Shown here piece after piece: positions 28,839-38,084 of a stretch of DNA of 64,000 nucleotides. This DNA is from Leptolyngbya sp. FACHB-321 (GTDB taxonomy: Bacteria > Cyanobacteriota > Cyanobacteriia > Leptolyngbyales > Leptolyngbyaceae). The translations under genes and the position numbers were made by a program. The stretch spans positions 1 to 64,000 of the forward strand of contig NZ_JACJPI010000083.1 in NCBI RefSeq assembly GCF_014695975.1, written 5' to 3'. Under the pieces are notes generated by a model that was not told the DNA's origin, ran no database searches, and saw only the letters and a program-made list of their open reading frames with translations. Within the stretch, counting starts at the first letter, position 1. Each line of letters opens with the position of its first letter.

Positions 28839-29459
28839 ATGCGTCTTTCCCATCCGCCGTCATCACCTGAGACTGAAACGCGTACCCGCATTCTTAAGTC
28901 GGCGCTGAAGCTGTTTGCAAAATTGGGCTACGACGGTACGACAACTCGTGACCTCGCTGAATCTGCTGGGATCGCAGAGGGTACGCTGTTTCGCCACTTT
29001 CCGAATAAGAAAGCGATTTTAATTGAGGTGGCGACGCAGGGATGGGTCGAAATCTTGACGGACTTGCTAACAGAACTGAGCGAAATGGGTAGCTATAAGG
29101 CAGTAGCGCAAGTGATGCGGCGACGGATGCTGAATTTGCACAAGAACGCCGATATGCTGAAGGTCTGCTTTATGGAGGCGCAGTTTCACCCAGAGTTGCG
29201 CGATCGCATCCAGCTTGAAGTCATTGATAAAATGACGGATGTTGCAGAAGTCTTTTTTCAATCTGCAATGGATCAGGGCATTTATCGGCGCATGAACCCA
29301 AAGATTGTGGCGCGGGTGTTCCTGGGTATGTTTGCGGTGGCGGGCTTTAGTCAGGACACGATTATGGGAGAAGGGTCGTCGCCTGCTGAGATGCAAGAAA
29401 TGGCGGAAGGGCTGGCAGACATCTTTTTGAATGGCGTGCTGGTCAAGAATGGAAGCTGA
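28839..29459 (+). CDS. TetR-family transcriptional regulator
   Basis: 206 residues. The N-terminal helix-turn-helix reads RILKSALKLFAKLGYDGTTT, then RDLAESAGIAEGTLFRHFPN, a textbook TetR DNA-binding domain at 17-62. The C-terminal ligand domain (about 70-200) is not assignable to a known effector class. TetR regulators often control a neighbour; the 2OG oxygenase starts 80 bp downstream on the same strand and may be co-transcribed. Confidence 0.9.
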   Translation: MRLSHPPSSPETETRTRILKSALKLFAKLGYDGTTTRDLAESAGIAEGTLFRHFPNKKAILIEVATQGWVEILTDLLTELSEMGSYKAVAQVMRRRMLNLHKNADMLKVCFMEAQFHPELRDRIQLEVIDKMTDVAEVFFQSAMDQGIYRRMNPKIVARVFLGMFAVAGFSQDTIMGEGSSPAEMQEMAEGLADIFLNGVLVKNGS

Positions 29460-29539
29460 AACGCCAAAGGATGAAGGCTAAAAGGCTTGGGTGAGTTACG
29501 ATAGAAAGCCTGCAATTTGCGTTAAGTGAAACTACACCG

Positions 29540-30154
29540 TTGAGTTATTACCGTCAAGAACCTGATGTCTTTGCGATCACCGACCTTCATCGGTTGCGTG
29601 GAGAAATCTTGGCGTGTCCCTATTTTGCGGTGAATAATCTGAACCGCGATTTTGTTGGTACGAAGGGCTTCTCAGTTGTGTTTCAGCAAACTGGGCTAGA
29701 GACAGTGAAGCAACAGTTTCCCTTTTTCACGCCCTATCTGGATCGCGCCTTGCAACCTTACTGCAATGCCTTTTACCTCAATCCGCTGCTGCTAAAGGAA
29801 GGGTCGCGGGTTGATCCCCATATTGATCGATCGCTGCGATCGTACTGCAAAACGGTGGAGCCACCAGCGATCGTTAGCGTCCTTTACGTGCAGGTGCCAA
29901 CCAATCTACAGGGTGGGGAACTGGTACTACGAAATCATCGGCAGCAGGTGGGGCAGATTAAGCCAACATTTAATACGCTGCTTCACTTTCAGGGCGATCT
30001 GACCCATTCTGTAAACCCTGTGACAGTTAGCGGCACACGCTTGAGTCTGGTGTGTGAGCAATACAGTTTAAGTGCGGCTGAGTTGCAGGAAATTCCTGAG
30101 TTTGTGATCGAATCCAGAGCAGCGAAACCAAAACGGGCAACTGCAAGAAGATGA
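29540..30154 (+). CDS. 2-oxoglutarate/Fe(II) oxygenase (prolyl-hydroxylase-like)
   Basis: 204 residues from a TTG start at 29540 (no ATG gives the conserved N-terminus). The metal triad is visible: HxD in RVDPHIDRS, distal His in GDLTHSVNPV and the 2-oxoglutarate-binding Arg in SGTRLSLVCEQYSL. GGELVLRNH fits the jelly-roll core. It hydroxylates an unknown substrate in the cytoplasm. It follows the TetR gene closely. Confidence 0.85.
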   Translation: MSYYRQEPDVFAITDLHRLRGEILACPYFAVNNLNRDFVGTKGFSVVFQQTGLETVKQQFPFFTPYLDRALQPYCNAFYLNPLLLKEGSRVDPHIDRSLRSYCKTVEPPAIVSVLYVQVPTNLQGGELVLRNHRQQVGQIKPTFNTLLHFQGDLTHSVNPVTVSGTRLSLVCEQYSLSAAELQEIPEFVIESRAAKPKRATARR

Positions 30155-30339
30155 GTGTAGATCAAGAAGATGAGCGTAGATCCTCAACTCCCAGCTAGCT
30201 CCCCGACTTCTGGATCATGGTTAGCTTGCAGGATGGCTACAGCAAACAGTTGGAGATCTGAGTTGCTGCTTCTACTTCTGATTGGCAAGGCTGGAAATGA
30301 CAGAATGAAGCAGGCGGTTCTCTCACTAATTCCAGCGTC

Positions 30340-31719
30340 ATGCAAACTCTAGACCGAAATCCCTCTTTGATCGCTGCGTTACAGACTCGACGGACTAAAT
30401 TGGCAGCTTTAGTAAACGTGCCTGTGCTGCTGTGGTCTGGGAGCAGCAGTCCGCGAAACTTTCGGGCAAATACCTTTCCGTTTCGCGCTAGCAGTCACTT
30501 TCTCTACTTTGCAGGGCTACCGCTGGAAAATGCTGCGATTCGCTTAGACGGTGGCAAGCTGGTCTTGTTTATAGATGAGGCGAGTCCAGGAAGCGCGCTG
30601 TGGCATGGAGAGTCGCCAACGCGAGATGAAATTGCCGCCGCGATCAGTGCACACGATGCGTATCCGTTAGCGGAGCTAGCTTCTCAGTCAGAGATGGCAA
30701 CGATCGCAGTGCAGGATGCTACGACTCGCTCGCACCAAGCTAGAGTTCTCAAGCGTGCGATTGCATCAGCCGATGATTCCCAAGGTTTTGACTTGGCGTT
30801 GGCACGGGCGATCGTCTCCTTGCGTCTAACCCATGACGAATTTGCACTGGCAGAATTACGAAAAGCAGCTACGGTCAGCATTGCTGCTCACCAAGCAGGT
30901 ATGGCAGTAACGCCCTACGCCCGTACAGAAGCAGCAGTACGAGCCGCTATGGAGAGTGTCATTATTGCCAACAACATGACTTGTGCTTACACAAGCATTG
31001 TCACTGTCCATGGCGAAGTGCTGCACAACAATCAGTATCACCACCCAATGCAACCGGGGGATCTGCTGCTTGTAGATGTGGGTGCGGAAGCTGCCTCTGG
31101 TTGGGCATCGGATATTACTCGTACTTGGGCGGTAGCAGGCAAATTTTCGCCGACACAAAGGGCAATTTATGATGTGGTGTTGGCGGCGCATGATGCCTGT
31201 ATCGCCGCTATACGCCCCGGTGTGGAGTATCGTGAACTGCACTTGCTAGCAGCACGGACGATCGCCACAGGCTTAGTAGATTTAGGTATTCTGCGTGGGC
31301 AGGTAGATGATCTGGTTGAGCAGGATGCTCATGCGCTGTTCTTTCCACATGGGGTGGGGCATCTTTTGGGCTTGGATGTGCATGATATGGAAGATTTGGG
31401 TGATCTGGCAGGCTATGAAACTGGGCGCGTGCGGAGCGATCGTTTTGGGTTGAATTATTTGAGGCTTGATCGTCCACTGCAAGCAGGTATGGTTGTCACG
31501 ATCGAGCCAGGTTTTTATCAAGTGCCCGCCATTTTGCAAGATCCAGAGCGTCAATCACGCTATCAAGCGGTTGTGGATTGGGATCGTCTAGCTCAGTTTG
31601 CTGATGTCCGTGGCATTCGCATTGAAGATGATGTGCTGGTGACGGCAACAGGTTCAGAAGTGCTGACAGCGGCATTACCGACGAAAGCGGAGGCGATTGA
31701 ACAGTTGATTCAGGGTTAA
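30340..31719 (+). CDS. pepP: Aminopeptidase P family (Xaa-Pro) metallopeptidase
   Basis: 459 residues. The N-terminal AMP_N domain has RNFRANTFPFRASSHFLYF. The creatinase/pita-bread domain has the two-metal ligands: Asp in LLVDVGAEAASGWASDITRT, His in FFPHGVGHLLGLDVHD, Glu in VTIEPGFY and Glu in GIRIEDDVLV. It removes N-terminal residues before Pro in the cytoplasm. A 60-codon frame at 30170 overlaps its start and is judged spurious. Confidence 0.92.
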   Translation: MQTLDRNPSLIAALQTRRTKLAALVNVPVLLWSGSSSPRNFRANTFPFRASSHFLYFAGLPLENAAIRLDGGKLVLFIDEASPGSALWHGESPTRDEIAAAISAHDAYPLAELASQSEMATIAVQDATTRSHQARVLKRAIASADDSQGFDLALARAIVSLRLTHDEFALAELRKAATVSIAAHQAGMAVTPYARTEAAVRAAMESVIIANNMTCAYTSIVTVHGEVLHNNQYHHPMQPGDLLLVDVGAEAASGWASDITRTWAVAGKFSPTQRAIYDVVLAAHDACIAAIRPGVEYRELHLLAARTIATGLVDLGILRGQVDDLVEQDAHALFFPHGVGHLLGLDVHDMEDLGDLAGYETGRVRSDRFGLNYLRLDRPLQAGMVVTIEPGFYQVPAILQDPERQSRYQAVVDWDRLAQFADVRGIRIEDDVLVTATGSEVLTAALPTKAEAIEQLIQG

Positions 31720-31939
31720 ACAAGCTGTTCTAGGTGTTGCCCCATCCTTGTCAGAGTTAGTAAGAGAGCATTAGCCCATTCAGCGATCGCGCTATGCTTC
31801 CAATCTCCTACTAATCCAACTGTCTTCCGAAGACGATCCCCATCTACTCACTCTGTAGCTTGAGAAAGAGGACTTAGTAGCCAAAATCCTTTATCATGAG
31901 TGCCACACTGCCATGTACATGTAAGAGGAATCAAGGCAT

Positions 31940-32479
31940 ATGGCTAATTTTGTAGACAAGATTGAGCGGTCTAACACGAATCCTAACGATCCTAGAAATC
32001 GTGAAGTCGTCTATGCGGCTTGGGATGACCCTCAAATTGGTAACCTTGCTACCCCCATTAATGCGTCTGGTCTCGTACGCGCATATATCAATAACTTGCC
32101 TGCCTACCGCCAAAATTTGTCTCCTTTGCGGAGAGGACTTGAAGTTGGTTTGGCTCATGGTTACTGGCTACTCGGTCCCTTTATCACATTTAATCCGCTG
32201 CGCGATACAGAGGTGGGTTCCATTGCAGGGTTACTTGCTACTCTTGGCACTCTTTTGATAGCCACGCTGAGCCTTTCGCTCTATGCCGCTAGCAATCCTC
32301 CAAGCCCGATTGCAACTGTCACCGTGCCTAGCCCACCACAGCTGTTAAGCACGTCTGAAGGCTGGAACGAATACGCCACTGGCTTTTTCCTGGGTGGTGT
32401 TGGCGGTGCTGTATTTGCTTACGGCTTGGTGACAAACATCGCCTTATTCCAGAAATATTTGAGCTTTGTTGCTCAGTAA
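31940..32479 (+). CDS. psaL: Photosystem I reaction centre subunit XI
   Basis: 179-residue thylakoid protein needed for PSI trimer formation. It contains DPQIGNLATPINASGLVRAY, LPAYRQNLSPLRRGLEVGLA, HGYWLLGPFITFNPLRDTE and the C-terminal GWNEYATGFFLGGVGGAVFA, matching PsaL with three membrane segments. A Pro/Ser-rich insert (SNPPSPIATVTVPSPPQ) lengthens the lumenal loop. No psaI is found beside it. A perfect terminator follows at 32525. Confidence 0.97.
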   Translation: MANFVDKIERSNTNPNDPRNREVVYAAWDDPQIGNLATPINASGLVRAYINNLPAYRQNLSPLRRGLEVGLAHGYWLLGPFITFNPLRDTEVGSIAGLLATLGTLLIATLSLSLYAASNPPSPIATVTVPSPPQLLSTSEGWNEYATGFFLGGVGGAVFAYGLVTNIALFQKYLSFVAQ

Positions 32480-32524
32480 CCTTTAAGTTTGCTGAACAGC
32501 GAATGGCTTGATGTTCCGATCGTG

Positions 32525-32562
32525 AAGAAAAATCTAGAGCAGCACTGCTCTAGATTTTTCTT
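32525..32562 (+). terminator. Terminator after psaL
   Basis: A perfect 18-bp inverted repeat with a two-base centre (32525-32542 with 32545-32562). The left arm begins AAGAAAAATC and the right arm ends GATTTTTCTT, so it can work on both strands. It lies 45 bp after the psaL stop. Confidence 0.93.
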
Positions 32563-32651
32563 GTTTAAAGAAGCATTTTTAAGTACTTATGAGGCTGCGT
32601 GGAGAGAGTATTTAGGTAAAGTAGCTCCATCAGCATTCAAAAATTTTACCT

Positions 32652-33533
32652 ATGACCCGAATTTTACTGACAGGTATTACTGGGCAGGTTGGTCAGGAAC
32701 TCCAGCAAACCCTGGCTTCTTTGGGAGAAGTCGTTAGCGTGGGGCGCGATCGCGTCGATTTTTCGCAACCAGAAGCCGTACAGCGGGTGATGGAGACTGT
32801 GAAACCCACGATCGTCGTCAATGCGGCTGCCTATACTGCGGTTGATAAAGCCGAAAGCGAACCTGACCTCGCCAAGTTGGTGAACGCTGTTTCGCCCGGA
32901 ATCCTTGCAAAAGCCGCAAGCCGCATCGGCGCAGGGCTGATTCACATCTCCACTGATTACGTGTTTGATGGCACGCAAAGTTCGCCCTATCTGGAAACGG
33001 ATGCAACCAATCCGCTAGGTGTGTATGGCTCTACAAAACTGGCAGGTGAAGCAGCGGTGCGTGCTGAGTGCAATCGTCACTTCATCATTCGTACTGCCTG
33101 GGTCTATGGTGCGAAAGGTAAGGGCAATTTCGTCAAAACGATGCTGCGGCTGGGAGCTGATCGGGAAGAAGTGCGCGTCGTGACTGATCAAATTGGTGCG
33201 CCTACCTGGTCAAAAGATTTGGCTGAGGCGATCGCCCAACTTGCACCCCAATTGTCTGCCGATACGGTCGGCACCTATCACTACACCAACAGCGGTGTGT
33301 GTAGTTGGTACGATTTTGCGATCGCCATCTTTGAAGAGGCGCAGCAACTCGGCTTTCCCCTTAAAATCCAGCGCGTTATCCCTATTACCACGCCCGAATA
33401 CCCCACCCCAGCCAAACGTCCTGCTTTCTCCGTCCTCTCACTCAAAAAAGTCTCGACGCTATCAGGTACGCATCCTCCTTACTGGCGACAAAGCTTGCGA
33501 GCGATGCTGCAAGAACTGCGGTCAAACCCTTGA
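32652..33533 (+). CDS. rfbD: dTDP-4-dehydrorhamnose reductase
   Basis: 293 residues. It reduces dTDP-4-dehydrorhamnose to dTDP-L-rhamnose with NAD(P)H. The Rossmann loop ILLTGITGQVGQEL (4-17), VVNAAAYTAVDKAE, ISTDYVFDG, the YxxxK in VYGSTKLAGE and RTAWVYG are all present. A cell-surface rhamnose role agrees with the glycosyltransferase downstream on the other strand. No rfbA, B or C is in the window. Confidence 0.93.
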   Translation: MTRILLTGITGQVGQELQQTLASLGEVVSVGRDRVDFSQPEAVQRVMETVKPTIVVNAAAYTAVDKAESEPDLAKLVNAVSPGILAKAASRIGAGLIHISTDYVFDGTQSSPYLETDATNPLGVYGSTKLAGEAAVRAECNRHFIIRTAWVYGAKGKGNFVKTMLRLGADREEVRVVTDQIGAPTWSKDLAEAIAQLAPQLSADTVGTYHYTNSGVCSWYDFAIAIFEEAQQLGFPLKIQRVIPITTPEYPTPAKRPAFSVLSLKKVSTLSGTHPPYWRQSLRAMLQELRSNP

Positions 33534-33659
33534 ATTACTCCTGTTGAGCAAATAATGTTTTTTCCTCTCTCAACTGACAGTTTTTGGAGTCTCTGAAGTT
33601 TGTCTGCCAGTACTTAAGACTAAGCTGATGCCTTAAGCGTCTCTATTTGGATGAGGAGT

Positions 33660-34652
33660 TTAAGGCTTTTGCTGCATTTTTGCATATGCTTCGTAAATGC
33701 CCTGGACGTTGTACCAGTTAAGAAAAATCCGGGCAACTTCGAGGGCAAGTTGGGTTTTACCCTGATCGATCAGCCATTGCAAGAAAGGAGCCATTGTGCG
33801 TTCGTTAAGCCGTCCGCCGATCGATAGAATGCCCCACAACAAGCGATGCAGCCAGGTCATCTGGATCATCAGCCGCACATTCCAGGTCGGATGCTTTTGG
33901 TAGAACAGCACGCCCATTTTGCCGCGCTCGATTTCTTTGTCGATCAAGTTTGGGAGTTGGCTGAGGGCAAAGGGCGGATGCCAGTGATAGCCGACAGCAT
34001 CGGGGCATTTAATGAGCGTTAAGCCTAGTTGCTTCAAACGTACACCTAGCTCCAGATCTTCCCAACCGTAGAGTTGAAAGCGGGTGTCAAACAGCCCAGC
34101 TTTCTCTAGCCAGGTACGGGCGATCGCCACGTTTCCAGTGGCAAAATAGGCGGCTGAGAAATCAGTGAGCTTGTACGGCTCTGCGGTTGGATCGTCAAAG
34201 TTAGCGGTGTTGATGACGCGACCGTAGGTAAAGACGGGAGTGGGTAGTAGGGAGTGGGGAGTGGGGAAGTTTTGAGTTTGTTTCAAAGGCTGACCGCTGA
34301 CCGCTGACCGCTGACCACGCTGCAAGCCTTCAGCGTGTGCCTGGAGAAAACCCTCAGTGACAACTAGATCGCTGTCGATGAAGATGATGGTGTCACCAGA
34401 CGCTTTTTCAACACCTAGATTACGTGCAGCAGCGGGACCCTGGTGATCTTGCTGGAACAGTCGAACATGAGGAAATATGCTGGCGTTGGTTTGGAGCCAA
34501 TCGACGGTGCCATCGGTAGAACCATCATCCACGACGACAACCTCGTAGCCTGCGATCGCGCCTGCATCAAACTGCTGAAGCTCTAATGCTTTCAGGCACT
34601 TTTCTAAAATCGGTTTGCGGTTGTAGGTCGGAATGACCACACTGAAAAACAC
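33660..34652 (-). CDS. Family 2 glycosyltransferase with repeat DNA inserted in frame
   Basis: 330 residues. The GT-A fold begins FFSVVIPTYNRKPILEKCLK and has VVVDDGSTDGTVDWL, GPAAARNLGVEKASGD and the DxD-like IFIDSDLVV (about 90-98). Later FDTRFQLYGWEDLELGVRL gives the catalytic ED motif. Between about 113 and 140 is an unusual stretch, SAVSGQPLKQTQNFPTPHSL, then LPTP. It is encoded by heptamer repeat DNA at 34238-34316 and absent from typical homologues. The insert keeps the frame. It probably adds a sugar to surface polysaccharide at the cytoplasmic membrane. Confidence 0.85.
   Translation of the reverse strand: MFFSVVIPTYNRKPILEKCLKALELQQFDAGAIAGYEVVVVDDGSTDGTVDWLQTNASIFPHVRLFQQDHQGPAAARNLGVEKASGDTIIFIDSDLVVTEGFLQAHAEGLQRGQRSAVSGQPLKQTQNFPTPHSLLPTPVFTYGRVINTANFDDPTAEPYKLTDFSAAYFATGNVAIARTWLEKAGLFDTRFQLYGWEDLELGVRLKQLGLTLIKCPDAVGYHWHPPFALSQLPNLIDKEIERGKMGVLFYQKHPTWNVRLMIQMTWLHRLLWGILSIGGRLNERTMAPFLQWLIDQGKTQLALEVARIFLNWYNVQGIYEAYAKMQQKP
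34238..34316. repeat. Two heptamer tandem arrays inside the glycosyltransferase gene
   Basis: Four near-copies of GAGTGGG at 34238-34265 (one diverged to TAGTAGG) and four perfect copies of GCTGACC at 34289-34316 flank a 23-bp AT-rich core. Such STRR-type heptamers are typical of cyanobacterial spacers, yet here they are translated. Confidence 0.9.
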
Positions 34653-35103
34653 GGCATCTCCTGGAGAAGTTTTTAGTTGTTAGCTATAAAGCCTGTTGAT
34701 CAAATTAGATAGGTTTTAGCTCCTGCCTTCTGCTGACGATCTTTCGCCCTACAAGTATGTGATTTTGTTTGCTTTAGCCACTCTAGGCTATCAGATGACG
34801 CATTTGCAGGCTATTTCTGACGTGTTAGCAGCGCTTTTGGTTTCCAAGGGGACAGCAGGGACATGCCAGCAGACCGTTTAAGCAAGTGGTGAAGTGGTCG
34901 TGGGTAGATGATGTGGCTAGGTCAACAGGTTAGACAGGCGTGCAAACAACGGGCGAAAAAATTTTGGGAAGAACGCATGATTGAGAAACCTGTAGCGATC
35001 GTGCGCTCAATTTTGTAATGGCAACAGCATATTACTTTTGAGAGCCTGCCGCCAACTCTACGACCATCTCAAGATTGCTCGTCAGTATATTTCAACAAAT
35101 TAA
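34653..35103. other. Intergenic region between glycosyltransferase and hypothetical gene
   Basis: 451 bp. A 36-codon frame from about 34908 (MMWLGQQVRQACKQRAKKFW...) has a basic helical look but no ribosome-binding site, so it is not called. No RNA gene is seen. Confidence 0.3.
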
Positions 35104-35631
35104 TCACAAGTCGTGTTTATCTAGCCAACTTTTGCAATTTCCAACAACATCTATACCAAAAGCTAAGATAGCTTCCTTGCCCGCTAACTCCTTGTAAGTA
35201 ACCTCTTGCGGTCTTTCAAACAACTCAACACATCCCCAATAGGCTCCAATAAGATAATGGATATCATATGAATCACCAACATAGTAGTTGCTATGAATAA
35301 CATCTTGACAGCCGTAATAAACCTCTATGATTTCCTTCAACCCTGTAAAAGGTTTAACTTCCTGACTTGCAATCTGTTTAATGGAATGTCGAAGTATTTC
35401 CCAACAACACTCCTCCCTTGACTCAGGTAACGTTACTGACAATTCATTCAACGCTTTTTCAAACGCTGTTCCAACTTCTTCTAATCGTTCCTCAGCATCC
35501 AGCGCCGCATCTAGAATTGATGGCGAGTAAAGTCCTGCATTTAATGCCGAGTCCGCAATCTGCCGGAGTTCATAGCTAGTTGCTAAACCAAGCCGATAAC
35601 GAAGTCCGTAAAATCTAAGCTGACCCAGCAT
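35104..35631 (-). CDS. Hypothetical protein
   Basis: 175 residues, acidic, mostly helical, with RYRLGLATSYELRQIADSAL, EECCWEILRHSIKQIAS and VYYGCQDVIHSNYYVGDS. No signal peptide, membrane segment or known catalytic motif is seen and I do not recognise a family. The gene is AT-rich and has no HIP1 octamers, unlike its neighbours, which suggests acquisition from elsewhere. Its overall look (small acidic helical protein, no partner) resembles immunity-type proteins, but that is only an impression. Confidence 0.55.
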   Translation of the reverse strand: MLGQLRFYGLRYRLGLATSYELRQIADSALNAGLYSPSILDAALDAEERLEEVGTAFEKALNELSVTLPESREECCWEILRHSIKQIASQEVKPFTGLKEIIEVYYGCQDVIHSNYYVGDSYDIHYLIGAYWGCVELFERPQEVTYKELAGKEAILAFGIDVVGNCKSWLDKHDL

Positions 35632-35652
35632 GATTGTTTGCTGTTCAATTTT

Positions 35653-36018
35653 TTACTTGGCAGTGGATTCATCACCTGGAAAGGTGCCGACCCGATCGCT
35701 CAACTCTCTTAATTGCTCATTCAACTCTCGCTGACGCTGAAGCAACGTATCGAAGTCAGTACGTGTGGCAAAGTTTGCTCTGCTGAACTGGAGTTGCTGA
35801 TTGACTTGATCCAGACACGCATTCATCCCAGCGGCAAATTCATAGCGGGTGATCGGGCGATCGCCCTGATACGTCCCATTGGGAGTGCCAGAAATACAGC
35901 CTGTTTTGGGTTCTGGTTGAGTGGGTACTGTCTGTGCGGTGGCTGCTGTTGTATGGGCAGCGATCGCCAACGGCAGCGCCAAGACCATGCGAGTTAATGT
36001 TTTTTGGGAAGACTTCAT
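35653..36018 (-). CDS. Small secreted protein with partial SLH-like segment
   Basis: 121 residues from the ATG at 36018. A signal peptide MKSSQKTLTRMVLALPLAIA ends near TTAATAQ. The mature part holds GTYQGDRPITRYEFAAGMNA, the tail of an S-layer-homology repeat as found at the N-terminus of cyanobacterial outer-membrane porins. A short coiled coil follows (LQRQRELNEQLRELSDRV). In porins a beta-barrel follows; here the protein stops. It may be a porin-derived periplasmic protein or a truncated porin. It lies six bases upstream of the hrcA stop region on the same strand. Confidence 0.7.
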   Translation of the reverse strand: MKSSQKTLTRMVLALPLAIAAHTTAATAQTVPTQPEPKTGCISGTPNGTYQGDRPITRYEFAAGMNACLDQVNQQLQFSRANFATRTDFDTLLQRQRELNEQLRELSDRVGTFPGDESTAK

Positions 36019-36063
36019 CACAACAATCGCTCCTAACCTGCAATCCCACCTTAGCAAACGAAA

Positions 36064-37146
36064 TTACGAACTTAGCGCATCAGAAAGATAGTCGGCAGCC
36101 GCTTCTACTAGGGCGATCGCGTTTTCATAAACCATGCGTGTCGGTCCCAAAACGCCGACGCTGCCAACGGGTACAGAGTCTTTGTGATAGGTCGAAGAAA
36201 TCAGTGTGCAGGTTCGCATGGGTTCTAACGGGTTTTCGGCACCAATACGAATAGTGACGCGCTTACCGGGCTGCTGCAAGTCTGACCGCTCAAAAATCAG
36301 CGGCACAAGCTGGTGTTGTTCTTCTTCTAACAGATGAATAATGGTTTGCACCTGCTGGAGTTCTGAAAATTCTGGTTGGCGCAGCACTTCTGCTAGCCCA
36401 CTAATAACGATTTGAGTAGGAGCAGGCGGTTGGGAGCGGCGGGTTAGCTCCACCAGGATCGTTCTCAGCAGATCGGCATAACGTTCAAATTCGCGATCGA
36501 GTTCACTCCAGTCGATGGTTGCTAGTTCGGCGATCGCGCGACCCCGCAACTGGCTATTCAAAAAGTTGGATAAGATTTGCAGTTCGCGCTCCAGCAAATC
36601 GGCATCCAGGTTAGCCGTATCAGCCGATAGCGGCAACTCAATGAGGGCTGATTGGGTTTCGTAAGAGTCTGTCACAAAAATCAGCATCACCCGAGTCGTA
36701 TCAACTGGCACAAGCTGTACGTGACGCAGATGACTGGTGTGTGTTTGCGGCGTAGTGATTAGTGTAATGTAGCCGCTGACAGTAGCTAGAATTTGCGCGG
36801 CTCCCCGCAGTACCGCTTCAAAACTCCAGTCTTCAGCATTCAGGCGATCGTTAAACAGATGCGCCATTTGCTGCGTCGAGTCATGGGATGGCACGATCAA
36901 CTGATTCACATAGATACGATAACCAGAGTCAGATGGCACGCGACCGGCTGACGTATGCGGCTGAAAGAGCAGTCCGCCTTTCTCCAGTGCCGCCATCGCA
37001 TTACGGATCGTGGCAGAACTGACGCTCAAGTTATAGTCCCTCACCAAGGCTTCGGAGCCAACGGGTTCAGCAGTGGCAATATAGTGGCGGATAGTTGCCC
37101 AAAGTACTTGCTGCTGACGGTTAGTAAGATTGACCAAGTTGGACAT
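36064..37146 (-). CDS. hrcA: Heat-inducible transcription repressor HrcA
   Basis: 360 residues. The N-terminal winged helix begins [25 protein letters not shown] and has [23 protein letters not shown]. The GAF-like core and C-terminal [20 protein letters not shown] are typical. HrcA binds CIRCE operators to repress groE/dnaK genes. No CIRCE inverted repeat (TTAGCACTC-N9-GAGTGCTAA) is visible before it and no chaperone gene is in the window. Confidence 0.95.
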   Translation of the reverse strand: MSNLVNLTNRQQQVLWATIRHYIATAEPVGSEALVRDYNLSVSSATIRNAMAALEKGGLLFQPHTSAGRVPSDSGYRIYVNQLIVPSHDSTQQMAHLFNDRLNAEDWSFEAVLRGAAQILATVSGYITLITTPQTHTSHLRHVQLVPVDTTRVMLIFVTDSYETQSALIELPLSADTANLDADLLERELQILSNFLNSQLRGRAIAELATIDWSELDREFERYADLLRTILVELTRRSQPPAPTQIVISGLAEVLRQPEFSELQQVQTIIHLLEEEQHQLVPLIFERSDLQQPGKRVTIRIGAENPLEPMRTCTLISSTYHKDSVPVGSVGVLGPTRMVYENAIALVEAAADYLSDALSS

Positions 37147-37417
37147 TCTTTAAAGGGCGAATCGTAAAAAGGTTTGAAGCGGTGTCAATGCATTATGAGG
37201 TCACATCGACAGAACGAAGGCAAAACATGACGGGATCAAGGAAATCAAAGGTAAGATGCACAACCTATGATCAAGATAGCAGATGCACTGTTGCCGTTTC
37301 TGCCTTAGGTGCCACTAAGTAGACGGCATACATAGCGAATCTACCATTAGGCAATTTGTTACAACACTTTGATGGTGTGACACCGAAGGATTAAACATCG
37401 AACCAGCAGTCTGTCAT

Positions 37418-37774
37418 TCAGTATTGGGCTATAGATGGGTCAACCGCGATCGCATACGCATCAATGCCACCCACTACGTTTCTAACCTGCGTGAAGCCCT
37501 GAGTCTGTAACCACTGGCACATCTGCGCCGATCGCACACCATGATGGCAAAGGACGATCGTTTCCTTCTGTGGGTCGAGCCGCGTTTGGATATCGCCCGA
37601 CCATTCGGCAAACTCACTGAGCGGTAAATGTTCAAAGCCGTCTAGTTTGGCAAGCGCTAGTTCACTCGCTTCGCGCACATCCACAAACTGCACTGCATCA
37701 GAGGGCGTGGCTAAACGCTGTGCTAACTCTGCAACCCGAATTTGAGGCAACGGTTGGTTAGATTGGGCGGTCAT
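37418..37774 (-). CDS. Single-domain rhodanese-like protein
   Basis: 118 residues from the ATG at 37774 (MTAQSNQPLPQIRVAELAQR); an upstream in-frame ATG at 37828 is less likely. QFVDVREASELALAKLDG and the active-site loop VLCHHGVRSAQMCQWL, with Cys in CHHGVRS, mark a catalytic rhodanese able to carry a persulfide. NVVGGIDAYA closes the domain. Cytoplasmic sulfur transfer is likely; the acceptor is unknown. Confidence 0.88.
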   Translation of the reverse strand: MTAQSNQPLPQIRVAELAQRLATPSDAVQFVDVREASELALAKLDGFEHLPLSEFAEWSGDIQTRLDPQKETIVLCHHGVRSAQMCQWLQTQGFTQVRNVVGGIDAYAIAVDPSIAQY

Positions 37775-38084
37775 AGGAGAACGAAAACTCGACAATTTAT
37801 CTTGCTTCCGATTGTAACAGCCTTGCATCGATCGCTTTCTCTTTCTGCTACTCCAACCCGATCGTCTAATACTGAGTCCCTTTTTATACGCTACAAATTA
37901 AGATTCCTCTGTCGCGGCTTTTCTCTTTTTATAGGAATTGAGGGGCATCAATCGGGGAATCTACCGCCAGCACTTTTTGCATTGGTACAACAACTCGCAC
38001 TGCTTAATCACTGGCTGGCTCACTCTTACATCACTAAGAGGAAAGCAAGCTTCATCCATAGGAAAATAGCAGTTGTCATGGCGC
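37775..38084. other. Intergenic region between rhodanese and znuB
   Basis: 310 bp, no supported gene. A forward frame at 37742-38191 runs across this spacer into znuB and has no protein-like features. Confidence 0.3.

Noticed and set aside
30170-30352. 60-codon forward frame before pepP
   Set aside because: Overlaps the pepP start and its sequence looks random; the spacer reads as duplicated ATGAGTGTAGATC/ATGAGCGTAGATC words.
31860-31939. RpaB-type HLR1 element before psaL
   Set aside because: TGTACATGTAA is present but the spacing does not fit the direct repeat required for HLR1.
37147-37417. CIRCE operator near hrcA
   Set aside because: No TTAGCACTC-N9-GAGTGCTAA inverted repeat could be found in the spacer.
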